A stretch of 64,000 nt of DNA from Coffea arabica (lineage: Eukaryota > Streptophyta > Magnoliopsida > Gentianales > Rubiaceae), in contig NC_092317.1 of NCBI RefSeq assembly GCF_036785885.1, forward strand, positions 870,501 to 934,500. Reading direction: 5' to 3'. Positions 35,276 through 46,098 of the stretch are shown piece by piece; within the stretch, counting starts at the first letter, position 1, and the number at the start of each line of letters is the position of its first letter. The notes under the pieces are model-generated. The model saw only the letters and a list, made by a program, of their open reading frames with translations, was not told the origin of the DNA and made no database searches. Both the position numbers and the translations under genes were made by a program.

Positions 35276-37515
35276 ATGGCCATTATATTTCTTCGCAATA
35301 TCATTATTAGGCCATCCAATTTCTTTTTTGTTCCCTTGATTTTTATACCGATAATGACAAATTCGGTTACAGATTCTGAGGCCCTGTTGAAACTTAAGCA
35401 ATCGTTTACCAATGCAGAAGCTCTTGATTCTTGGAGACCAGAGACGACATCCTGCGACGAGGATAACAGGTGGGACGGGGTGGTTTGTGCCAATGGCGTT
35501 GTCACTGGTGTCCAGCTGAATGGATTGAACCTATCTGGGAAAATAGATATCGATGCCCTGGTCCAGATTCCTGGACTCCGAACCCTGGGGATTCAGTTCA
35601 ATGCCTTTTCAGGTCCCATTCCGGAATTCAATCGCTTAGGTGCATTGAAGGCTATTTACTTGACGGGCAATGGGTTTTCAGGTGAAATTTCGGGAGATTA
35701 TTTTGGTAAAATGGATTCTTTGAAGAAAGTTTGGCTCTCTAGTAACAAATTTACTGGTGCAATCCCAGTGTCGCTGTGGCATTTGCGTCACCTAATTGAA
35801 TTACATCTAGAAGGAAATCAGTTTTCAGGTACAATCCCAGCTTTGGAACAACCAACATTGATGTCACTAAACCTCTCGAACAATAACTTAAACGGAGAAA
35901 TTCCACAGGGATTATCAAGATTTAATGCAAGCTCATTCCGGGGGAATCCTGGACTTTGTGGAGAGAAATTAGGTAATCCTTGCGGTGGCATAACGGTGCC
36001 AAGTAGCGATAATAATGACGATTCAAGAATGATCTCTTATGGAGTCCTGATAGCCTCAGGTGTCATGCTTTTGCTCATGTGTTCCGGGATTTATGTGCTC
36101 AGACGTAAACAAGAGACGGAATCCGATGTAATGGCGGATGAGGATCTTGATGGAAGTGTCGGGGTACGGATATCAAGTGCAAATAAGAAGGAACTGAGTG
36201 CAAGCCAGAAAAGTACCGGCTCCAGTCGCAGAGGATCCAATCGCATTGGAGATCTAGTAATGGTAAACAATGAGTTGGGTGAATTTGGGCTGGCAGATTT
36301 GATGAAGGCTTCAGCAGAAGTGCTTGGAAATGGAACACTTGGATCCACGTACATGGCAGTGATGTCGAATGGTTTGGCAGTGGCGGTGAAAAGGATAAAA
36401 GAGATGAATAAAATTGGAAGGGATGGATTTGACGCCGACATCAGGCGTTTAGGGAGACTGAAACACAAAAACATCTTGACACCATTAGCTTATCATTTCC
36501 GGAAAGACGAAAAGCTGTTGGTATACGAATACATTCCTAGAGGCAGTTTGCTTTATCATTTGCATGGTATGAAATCCTTTCCCCTGCTACATTAACTTTT
36601 GATAATTGATCTGTCTCTTATCCAATCCATTACTCCTTACCGTGCACCTTAGATTCAATCAGCAGAATGATTCAGTCCCTGTATCTTGAAATTGGGCACT
36701 ATACTATTGAGTCACATATTTGCTTTGATTCTTCAGCGGATCGAGGACCTTCTCATGCTGAGCTGAATTGGCCTACACGTCTCAAGATAATTCAGGGGAT
36801 AGCCCAGGGGTTGGGCTATCTCCACACCGAACTTTCCAGTTTTGAGGTGCCCCACGGCAATCTGAGGTCTAACAACGTGCTTCTAACTCTCGAGTATGAG
36901 CCAATAGTAGCAGATTATGGCTATTGTTCTCTGATCAGCGGTCAGGCCAGAGAATCCCTTTTAGCATACAAGTCGCCTGAGGTTGTACAATATCAGCAGG
37001 TTTCCCCCAAATGCGATGTTTACTGTCTTGGAGTGCTCATTCTTGAGCTGATCACAGGCAAGTTTCCATCCCAATATTCCAATAGTGGCACTGGGGGGAC
37101 TGATGTGGTTCAATGGGCAAAATCAGCAATAGCTGAGGGAAGAGAGGCCGAGTTATATGATCCAGAGATCGCTAGCTCGAGCAATTCCCGAAGTGAGATG
37201 GAAGAACTACTCCACGTTGGTGCGGCATGCACAGAAAATAACCCTGAGCAACGGCTGGATGTTAGAGAAGCCATTAGGAGAATAGAGGACATACAAATAG
37301 CCGGATATCAGAGCGCTAGATCCTTTAATGTACTACCGTCACTAAGAGATGGATGTGCAGAATCAGCCGATGCATCGCAATCCCAACAGCTAAATGCACA
37401 ACGTGTTTGTGCTGACCAGTGCCGCAACAGCATCAATGTTGAGGACAGACCAGGCCATCGGACAACAACTGACAGTTTTGCCTTTGACACAGTGTCTAGT
37501 CCATTTGAAGCATAA
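35276..37515 (+). CDS. PRK: PRK-type LRR receptor-like kinase, probable pseudokinase (689 aa)
   Basis: Plasma-membrane LRR-III receptor-like kinase closest, in my reading, to pollen receptor-like kinases (PRK3/PRK6 type), which signal in pollen-tube growth and guidance. Exons: 35276-36566 and 36737-37515 (donor CATG|GTATG, acceptor TTCAG|CGG; 2070 nt). Features in order: hydrophobic N-terminus (residues 1-30), LRRNT with SWRPETTSCDEDNRWDGVVC (about 50-72), about five LRRs (LRTLGIQFNAFSGPIP, LKKVWLSSNKFTGAIP, LIELHLEGNQFSGTIP and others), a CxxxxxxxC cap, transmembrane helix about 252-275, Ser-rich juxtamembrane region, kinase-like domain about 337-625. The glycine loop GNGTLGST and the VAIK-type lysine (K372) are present. 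The catalytic HRD is HGN (470-472) and DFG is DYG (490-492), as in many LRR-III members. The conserved APE equivalent reads KSPE. The product probably signals by scaffolding. Confidence 0.9.
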
Positions 37516-40268
37516 TTAGTATTGGACTCTTCCCAAAAATCTGCTTTTCGCCGCCATGCAGGAGAATGAAACAGAATGTGGATGAAAAATTAACAGCCCT
37601 CGATTGAGATTGTGAAGGGTCGCTTTTGGCTGTTAATTTCTCAGCTCATCGGGAAGATGAATCAGGTAATTAGGATTGCCCCATTTATTACGGCATTGGC
37701 AAGCTGAAGACCAGTCGCAAAAATGGCCCTTTCTTGCACGATGTAACCGGCCGAAAGATGCATTTGATCTTTAATTTGCTTGGCCAGATTCCACCTGTTG
37801 CCTTCAGTTTTTCTTTTATCTCTCTGTTTTTTGTAATTTGTGGGGTGGAGGGAAGCAAAGTTGAAAAAGAGTGATCAATGACGCCCCGTTTACCGTGATG
37901 CTGAACAAGACTATTGATCTCTGGAAACATTTCCAACGATTTTTTGTCTTAGATTGTCAAAGAGAAATGGTTCTACGAGTCGAAGGTTTCAAAGACAATT
38001 CCAAAACTGTAAGCTCTGTTTTACTGTTTTTTTTTTATTTTTTTTAAAAAATTTTATACAACTATTTTAGGGTGATGAATTGGAAATGCTAGATGCTTAT
38101 AACCGGTACCAATTTTCTCTCTTCAAAATAAGTTGGACCTCATTCCTCATGATATAATTTTCATAAAAAATGTGTCCTAAATTTTGAAAAAGTTTTTTTT
38201 TTGTTTTTTTCTAAATGCAGTTAATAAATATTTGCTTAGAAAAAATTCTGCAACCTAAACCATTTAAATATTACTCCCTATGTATTTACAGGGGAAAAAA
38301 AAGTATACATGTCAAAACTAGCTAGGAGTAGGAGTATCAATTTATTTTTTGAATTCCCAATTATTTTTATTCGATCACGTCACCACGGGGGGCGGACCAA
38401 GGAAGAAGTAAGCTTTGATAGTTGAGCATGATCATCTTAATGGACTAGTAACCGGTTGGTCTAGAAACCGAATCTGGATGAGCTACACGACACAGGAAAA
38501 AGAGGAGGGTCCCTTTTACCTCTTTTCCTTTCCGGGCAGCAGTACAGCATTGCTGTTCGACCGAGCGCATATTCTTCTTCTTAAAGTTGCTTGTTGATTA
38601 TTCACAGCGCGGCGGCTAATTTGTGAATTCAAACTTAGTGGGTTTACTACAGATGAGGATAAATACATTTCTTTAATCCTAAGTAGTAATTAATTTCCAT
38701 CTGAAACCCTTGGGACAGTTCTGAAGTTTTGGAGTACTTCTAAGCAGTAGTATAGTACACATTATTAATTAATCGACAATTATTTTTGATGTTGTAGACA
38801 GGGCGCGCGCATGTGTATATGGTGACGTGATGCATGCAGTACGTCATTACAGCTGGAGAATGGATGGAATGATAACGTAACCCACACAGGCCCCGTAACA
38901 TGCATGGCGATTGGCGAACAGCCACCAATCAACCACGCCTAATTAGTAGTAGTAGTTTCCAACGGAAATGATGAATGATACCTGATTACTAATAAGTACG
39001 CATTTATTTAAGCTTTACTCAATTAGTCCTTATACTAGTACAGAAAATCGAGAGGCATCGGAAATGGAGAAAGAAAAAAAAAAGTGTATTAATTTTTATT
39101 TCTCCCAAACTAAATCAAAACAAGAAAAATAAGGAAAAAAGGGATGAAAAAATATATTCGGTTCCCGCCCTCCCCTTCTATTTCTAACAAGGAAAAGATG
39201 AGATTTAAAGAAACGAAAAACAGTAAGAAGGATTTGAATCTAGAACTTTCGACTTTTGTAATCTCATTCTTAATCATTAGATCAAAATCTTATCGGTAAC
39301 TTGTGCAGAAGAATAAGAACAAGATGCAGCCGAATAGTAGTAATATAGAAATTAGTGATATAGTTCAAACCAGCAAATTATTATGCCTTTCGGATTAGTA
39401 CGACAGCAGATTCTCTCTCAAGACTACTTACTTACCCAATGAAAGAAGTCGAATCTGCACACCACTGTTTTAGGCACAGAAATTAGCATAAAATCTTGTT
39501 TCAGCTTTGAGAGGCTGTATTAAATTTCTATTTATTAACATTTTCTTTCTGTTTTGTCCCAAAAAACAAAAAAAAAAAAAAAAGGGCATTGAATCTTCAA
39601 AGATTATTAGACTCTGAGAAAGGGTTATTAAACTATTCTCAATCACAAAATACAACTGCCATATGATCCAACAAGCTAAAACTACTCGGCAAGACACCTG
39701 GAGAAAAGATAATACTTGTCCCAGGAATACCAGTTAAATTATAAAAGGAGAAGAAAAGAAAAAAAAAAAAAAGAAAAAAAGAAGCCCAGAGATAGAAGTT
39801 AAGCTGCAAATTTGGACACTTGGAGATCTTCTTTCTGGCCTTTTGGTACATTTCTTTGCCCATAAAAATGACGATGTTCGAAATGCAGTTTTCCTCCTTA
39901 AAAAAAATAAAACAGGAGCATTCGTAGTTTGGGATTTGTAAACAACCGTAGAGTAATAGTGCGGCTTTTTAACCTTTCTCTTTGCATTAATTTTTTTTTT
40001 ATTCTAAAAATAAAAAAAAATGTTAACTTTTAACTTATGTCTTCCTTATTGCAATTTTCACAGGTCTTTTACACTCTGAGATGAGATTCTTCTTCTTCTT
40101 TTTGTTTTTTTTTTTTGAGTATATACATCCTTCTCCTTTCAACTAAATTGAGTAGAAAATAATTAAAAAAAAAGAAACTATATATGTATTACTTATATCA
40201 TATTAATTACTACTTGAACTTGTGATAACATCTCCTCACGCTTTAATTACTACTTCGATATCCTTAAC
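37516..40268. other. Spacer between the PRK-like and EXO70 genes
   Basis: The first 200-300 bp probably include the kinase 3' UTR. The remainder is AT-rich with homopolymers. A weak inverse-oriented tRNA-SINE-like segment (39225-39300; its reverse complement contains TTGATCTAATGATTAAGA and GTTCTAGATTCAAATCC) lies here, but its limits are unclear. Confidence 0.4.
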
Positions 40269-40716
40269 CATACGGGATCCTCTGTCCAATGTTTTGTGTC
40301 TACTTTTCTATCAAATGCAAAACTACATAGTTTCACTTATTATATCTGCTGATGTGGCACATAAAGAAGAAAGGTTGTTTGGCTGCCTTATTGTACAGAG
40401 GTTCCCAAAATTGTTTGCTTTTACTTACACCAAAAAAGAAAAAAATTATTTTGTTAAATAACTTCCTTCGTCTTCTAGGCAGACAACGGTGGCAACAGGT
40501 TTTGGAAATTGTAACGGTAGCAATAAGGTTTTGAGAATTGTAACAAAGTTATATAAACAAAAGAAACCCAAAAAAGAAGAAAGAAGAAGAAACATAAGGC
40601 AGCCAAAGGGCTTTTCTTTTTTATGTGCCACATCAGCAGATATAATAAGTGAAATTATATAGTTTTGCATTGGACAGAAAAGTGAACGCAAAATATTTGA
40701 CAGAGGATCCCATCAA
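40269..40716. mobile_element. Mutator-type (MULE) MITE, 448 bp, long inverted repeats, 9-bp target duplication
   Basis: Arms of about 120 bp (40269-40390 and 40595-40716) are inverted copies sharing GGGATCCTCTGTC, AATGCAAAACTA, TTTCACTTATTATATCTGC, TGATGTGGCACATAAA and TTTGGCTGCCTTA. The element is flanked by ATCCTTAAC on both sides (40260-40268, 40717-40725). Long inverted repeats with a 9-bp duplication are typical of Mutator-like elements. The roughly 200-bp middle has no ORF. Confidence 0.8.
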
Positions 40717-41246
40717 ATCCTTAACGCTTTCCTTGTTTTGGCATATGAAGAGAATGGTGAAGCTGAAAAGTTTTTTTTTTTTTTTTTTTTAAAAAAACCC
40801 GTAAAATAAGAAACGGTATGGCTGCTAAACACTCTATAATCTGTAAAATTAAAGACGGAACAAAAAAAAATCATCTTAATCAAATGTTGTTGATACAATT
40901 CGATAACCTTAAGGGAATTTTTTTTTTTTGGTCATTCACAATCCTCTCATGATTCAAACAAAACTCATTCACTTAAAAAAAAAAGAAAATAAAAATCACG
41001 GTACCATCAATAATACATTATTATTGTTGAGCAAGTAGAGTGAGTAGTATTATTTTGTTTTTGGGGCCGTTTTGCAATATCCATCGTCATCATCATCATC
41101 GTCATCAGGACAGAAGACATCAACCTATTGTCCGTCTGACTTCCAGTAGCTAAAATTTTGACCCTTTACCAACGAACGATAACACCCCAAGCTTCCTCAA
41201 CTCTCGTCATCCCCTCTACTTCCATCCCCTTCCACATTTACCCTCT
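40717..41246. other. EXO70 upstream region
   Basis: Promoter and 5' leader region of the EXO70 gene. Contains a 22-base poly-T run near 40771 and a CATCATCATCATCGTCATC stretch near 41085. No gene is supported. Confidence 0.5.
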
Positions 41247-43133
41247 ATGGAGCCACCGGAAAACGACGCCGTGGCTGTTGCGTCAGCTGAGAAAATCATC
41301 CTCCGCTGGGACTCCACAGCCTCCGAGGACGCCAGGGACAGAATGATCTTCGACGGCGATCGATACGAGATCGACAAATACTTGCAAGCCGTGGATGAAA
41401 TCCAACGGTCAATGGAATCCGCCAGCATCTCAGACGACTCGGCTAAGGCCAACAGCGCGATCCAGATCGCCATGGCCCGCCTGGAAGACGAGTTTCGCAA
41501 TATTCTCATTGCTCAAACTTCCCCTCTCGAAGCCGACACTCTGACCGATCCCAGCTCTTGTTCCTTCCACTCCACCGCTTCTATTGGCAGCAGCGACAGC
41601 CACTTGAGCTTGCCGCCGCCGCCGCCGCACACCGAGGAAGACGACTTCACCGAGACCAGCTCCTCAACTTACGCCTCCGATACCCCCCGCCGGAAAGAAT
41701 TCCATCATCAGGAGAGCGGAAGCAGCACCAGCTACAGATCCACCAACAGCATCCGCGAAATTGATCTGATACCGCCCGAGGCCATCTGCGACCTCCGTAG
41801 CATCGCCGAGAGGATGATAGCCGCTGGGTATCTCCGGGAGTGTGTTCAGGTGTACGGCAGCGGACGCAAGTCTGCCGTGGACGCCAATTTTCGAAGCCTT
41901 GGGATTGAGAAGCTCAGCATAGGAGAAATCCAGAGGCTGGAGTGGGAAAGTCTCGAGACAAAGATTCGGAGGTGGATACGGGCCGCCAAAGTTTGCGTGA
42001 GGATACTGTTTGCTAGTGAGAAGAGACTCTGCGAACAAATCTTTGAAGGTCTGGGGACGGCCTCCGATGATGCTTGCTTTATGGAGACTATCAAGGGTCC
42101 GGCCGTGCAGTTATTTAACTTCGCTGAAGCTATTAGCATTAGCAGGCGATCCCCCGAAAAGTTGTTTAAGATATTGGATCTTCATGATGCTCTCTCCGAC
42201 TTGTTGCCCGATATCGAGGTTGTTTTCGAGTCCAAATCGTCCGAGTCCATCAGGGTGCAGGCAGTGGAGATACTGTCCCGCTTAGCCGAGGCTGCAAGGG
42301 GGATATTGTCCGAATTCGAGAACGCTGTGCTTCGAGAACCTTCCAAGGTTCCCGTCCCCGGAGGGACGATTCATCCTTTAACTAGGTACGTGATGAACTA
42401 CATAAGTTTGATTTCGGATTATAAGCAGACTTTGATTGAATTGATTGTGTCGAAGCCGTCCACTGGTTCGAGGTATTCAGGGGATCCTAATACCCCGGAT
42501 ATGGACTTGACGGAGTTTGAAGGGAAGACCCCGTTGGCGCTTCATTTGATTTGGATCATTGTGATTTTGCAATTCAATTTGGATGCCAAGTCTAAGCATT
42601 ATAAAGATGCATCCTTGTCCCATTTGTTTATGATGAATAACGTTCATTATATTGTTCAGAAGATTAAAGGGTCACCTGAGTTGAGGGAAATGATTGGGGA
42701 TGACTATTTGAAGAGATTGACGGGGAAATTCAGGCTGGCGGCCACTAATTACCAGAGATCAACTTGGGTAAGAGTGTTGTATTGTTTGAGGGATGAGGGG
42801 TTACACGTGAGTGGAAGCTTTTCATCCGGTGTGTCCAAGAGTGCCCTGAGAGAGAGGTTTAAGACCTTCAATGCCATGTTTGAGGAGGTTCACAGGACTC
42901 AGGCTACATGGTTGGTCCCCGATGTACAACTCCGAGAGGAGCTTCGAATTTCAATATCTGAGAAGTTGATACCTGCTTATCGATCATTTCTTGGACGATT
43001 CAGGAGCCACATTGAGAGTGGGAGGCATCCGGAGAACTATATCAAATACTCTGTGGAGGATCTTGAGAATGCCGTCTTGGATTTCTTCGAGGGCTACCCG
43101 GTGTCTCAGCACTTGAGGAGGAGATCTCAGTGA
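41247..43133 (+). CDS. EXO70: EXO70 exocyst subunit, intronless, D-clade-like (628 aa)
   Basis: EXO70 family subunit of the octameric exocyst complex, which tethers secretory vesicles to the plasma membrane; family members bind phosphoinositides through the C-terminal region. It is a single uninterrupted ORF, as in most plant EXO70s outside the A clade. The N-terminus MEPPEN and the block AEKIILRWDSTASEDARDRM suggest the EXO70D clade, which is an inference from memory of the family. Residues about 90-170 are low-complexity (Ser-rich, PPPPPP at about 122-127). The conserved EXO70 domain covers about 200-615, with RWIRAAKVCVRILFASEKRL, FNFAEAISISRRSPEKLFKI, PGGTIHPLTRYVMNYIS, MMNNVHYIVQKIKGS and YIKYSVEDLENAVLDFFEG. 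The 5' third is GC-rich relative to the surrounding spacer. Convergent with the 7TM gene at 45663-49488. Confidence 0.92.
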   Translation: MEPPENDAVAVASAEKIILRWDSTASEDARDRMIFDGDRYEIDKYLQAVDEIQRSMESASISDDSAKANSAIQIAMARLEDEFRNILIAQTSPLEADTLTDPSSCSFHSTASIGSSDSHLSLPPPPPHTEEDDFTETSSSTYASDTPRRKEFHHQESGSSTSYRSTNSIREIDLIPPEAICDLRSIAERMIAAGYLRECVQVYGSGRKSAVDANFRSLGIEKLSIGEIQRLEWESLETKIRRWIRAAKVCVRILFASEKRLCEQIFEGLGTASDDACFMETIKGPAVQLFNFAEAISISRRSPEKLFKILDLHDALSDLLPDIEVVFESKSSESIRVQAVEILSRLAEAARGILSEFENAVLREPSKVPVPGGTIHPLTRYVMNYISLISDYKQTLIELIVSKPSTGSRYSGDPNTPDMDLTEFEGKTPLALHLIWIIVILQFNLDAKSKHYKDASLSHLFMMNNVHYIVQKIKGSPELREMIGDDYLKRLTGKFRLAATNYQRSTWVRVLYCLRDEGLHVSGSFSSGVSKSALRERFKTFNAMFEEVHRTQATWLVPDVQLREELRISISEKLIPAYRSFLGRFRSHIESGRHPENYIKYSVEDLENAVLDFFEGYPVSQHLRRRSQ

Positions 43134-44417
43134 AAGCTGGGGTGGATGAATACACCTTTTAGAGTCTAGGAACGCTATTCTTTTAATTTTTTGTGGAGTG
43201 CTTGGGTATGAGGTTCTGGTTATTCTTACATTTGGTTAGCTCTCACATGGTATAGAAAGGTCGAGTCCTGAATTTGTGCGACGAGCTGGTGACATTGAAG
43301 AAGCAGGACTACCGGCTGTACTTCTTCGGAGTCAGTTAAACCTCTGCCTGAATGCTTCATCTCTGTAAGCATGGTGTTGTTTGTATTTCTTGTTAGTTTT
43401 TTAGATCGCTTCATTTGTTGATATGGGACTTGCTGTAACTTATTTTTGAATATCTTCTCATGCATTTAATAACTTTAGCACAGAAACAGAGCCCCAAATC
43501 TCTTTGATGACCTACAACAGTTAAAATCAGTGCAAGAAATCATCTGATGATTGTAACTGCATTATGAAGCACTTCATTAAGCTACCGAGATAATCAAAAT
43601 AAGTAAAATTCGTTTTCCAGTGAAATTAGCTGGTTTCACAAGCTTACTTGCTTTTCCTGCTTATAGGCTTGAATTCTGCTGAGTTTTTGATCTATTTAAC
43701 AGAGATGTGTGGAGGACTGCTGTATGACAGGTTTAGGTTAACAATCCCATATCAATTTCCTGATGGATGACATTTGATTCCAATAATGGGCTGCAATTTG
43801 CAGTTTGTTGGAGTAGGTATCACAATGACATTTGATTCATTGTGTTTATTTTGGTTACATTTGCTATAGCACGCATCTTCTCGCACAAGAGTTATATTTT
43901 GTTTTGTGCATTGCTTAAATTTGTCATCAATAGACCTGTTCTGCAGCATTTTAGGCTTGATAGACAATTGAAATATACTTGCTGTCTAGGGCTTTAAGGT
44001 GAAATCTTGGCATCTGGTCTTATGAGCGAAACCAATTTTGTTCCTCCTCTGCCCGCTGTACCTGCTTGTAGAGTCGGAGGGCTGTAGCTCAAATTTTGGA
44101 GTGGCAGTGAGAGTCAGGTCATGTGGCATCATGTAAGGTACAAGGGAATTGTATGTATTTTAATCCTAAATATAAAGAGAAAAAAGGAAAAATTCTGAGA
44201 AAATCACGCTACCGAGAATGGACCAGTCCCTTGGCTTTTCTGATTACCTTTCCAATTCAGAATTGGGGTGTCAGCAGCAGTCAGCAGTCCGCGCCAACAT
44301 TTGTCTGAATAAGAACACTGTTCTGGCTGCGCATAGATCTCCAAAAGTTGAGCCTCCCGGTATCACTAATGGCATCATCATCCCTTTACCTCACTTGACC
44401 CTTGTGTTTGTGTGTGT
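43134..44417. other. EXO70 3' UTR and spacer
   Basis: The first about 350 bp probably contain the EXO70 3' UTR. No other feature supported. Confidence 0.45.
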
Positions 44418-44560
44418 GTATGGATAGTGTATCATTAAAATAATTATTATAGCACTTTTTTTATGATGTAATTTATGCGAAACAGAGTGATAATAAATAT
44501 AAAAAGATGATTTGATAACGTGTTTATGTTTATGATGATGCAGGCAAAATGATTTTTGAA
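44418..44560 (+). mobile_element. MITE of the dispersed GTTTGGATA family, degenerate copy
   Basis: Contains the ordered blocks ATGGATAGTGTATCATTAAA, AATAATTATTATAGCACTTT, TTATGATGTAATTTATGCG and CGTGTTTATG, matching the copies at 17395, 25076 and 60433. The ends are eroded. Confidence 0.45.
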
Positions 44561-45017
44561 AAAAATAAAATAAAAATTCATAACCAAAAACAGTAGTACT
44601 ATTAGCTAGCTAACGGAGGAAAACGTTACCGGAGCATATGATTGATAGGTTCTGAAATCAGGACTCGGAAAGGAGGATTAAGAGCGGATGATGCTATGAT
44701 GTTTACTTGGGAATCAGTTGTACACGCACAGGGAAAGCTGTCATACATGCAACTCCCGCGGGCTTGGTGTCATCGTCTTCCGTTCATAATTTTCTTCTGA
44801 GAGAAATGATGGGAGAGTACAAAGTGTAATCGCTAGATCACTAACAATCCTACATATATTAAATATTATTATAAGCTAAAAAGAGTAGCGGGAAAAGGTG
44901 AAAGGATGTTCCGTTTCACATTCCTGGATGGGATGGATTCTCAGCGTTCACCCATCCCCAGCCAGCAAGCGTTTCTTCCAGCTATATTACGCAGTGAAGC
45001 GAAGCACGGCCGCCTTC

Positions 45018-45213
45018 AAACTGTACCATGTTGTGTCGTCTTCGAAATCACCCATTTCATAACCTCCTATTACCATGCCGATGCCGCCGCCGCCGCCGCC
45101 ACGAAGAACTGGTCTCACTTCAGGCGCACTTCTTGCAGCAGCATTTGATAATGAACATCGTCGACAAGTCATCTCGTTCAAACTCCTGGCTTCCATCATT
45201 TTCACATTAGGCA
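45018..45213 (-). pseudogene. Decayed duplicate of the last exon of the adjacent 7TM gene
   Basis: Aligns along its length with the genuine last exon at 45663-45834. Shared blocks include ATGCCTA, ATGATGGA, GAGTTTGA, AGAAGTGC-CCTGAAGTGAGACCAG and GGTGATTT-GAAGA-GAC. The genuine exon encodes RSAPEVRPAHGG and the copy reads RSAPEVRPVLRGG followed by a (GGC)n glycine expansion, with frame-disrupting indels upstream. No other exons of the gene are duplicated here. It is not expected to make protein. Confidence 0.75.
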
Positions 45214-45662
45214 TCTCAAAATCTTACAGCCCAACAATGAAAGCGAGAGTTGTCTTTTTCTTTTTTCATTAGTTTGTAAGAAGAAATTGGAAAATTTATT
45301 TAAATGAAGACAGCTCTGAATGATCGATCATACATTCCCACTTAATGTTACAACAAAATAGAGCTTAGATGCCAGCCTGCTGACTCCTCCTGTGTGCTAA
45401 TTATATTCAATAAAACAAATTTGTTTTATAAAAACAAGATTTAATTGGGGGAGAAAAACAACAAAGGATCAAGGACACGAACCAAGTAGATAAAACAAAA
45501 AAAAAGTATAATTTAAAATAATTTAAAAAAAAAAAAAACCGAACCATCATCTATAAATATCCCCTGGGTGGATTTTAACCGTTCAACCCTCGTACACGAT
45601 TCTTCATTAAGGGTGGGAGTTTATCTTCTTTGATGAGAACACAAATGAGGCATATGCCACAT

Positions 45663-46067
45663 TTACTCTGTTTTGTCTTCTTCTAAATCACCGTTTGATA
45701 ACCCATTGCCGCCATGCGCTGGTCTCACTTCAGGTGCACTTCTTACATCCTTCGAAGGAATAAGGGAAGGTTTTATGAGTGTCAAAGAATCATCTTTGTC
45801 AAACTCGTCGCCTCCATCATCAGAGTAGGCATACCTTCAGAGACATAAAATAAGACTATTTGATTAGATCCAAAGTGATGATATAAAACCATTTTTACTA
45901 TTTTGCCAAAAGATGACATTAATGTCTTTTAGATAAGGAGTAACCAAATGTGGAAAAGACGATAAAAAGTCAGCAACACTTTCTTACTTCAAATCTAGGT
46001 TCTCACGTTATTTGCTTTTTCTTCCCTTGACCTACATGATCATTTCATCCCCACCACCTCCCCAGCC

Positions 46068-46098
<31 letters not shown>

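Noticed and set aside
41158-41346. Upstream ORF overlapping the EXO70 start
   Set aside because: It begins at TTG rather than ATG, so it is not a credible upstream ORF.
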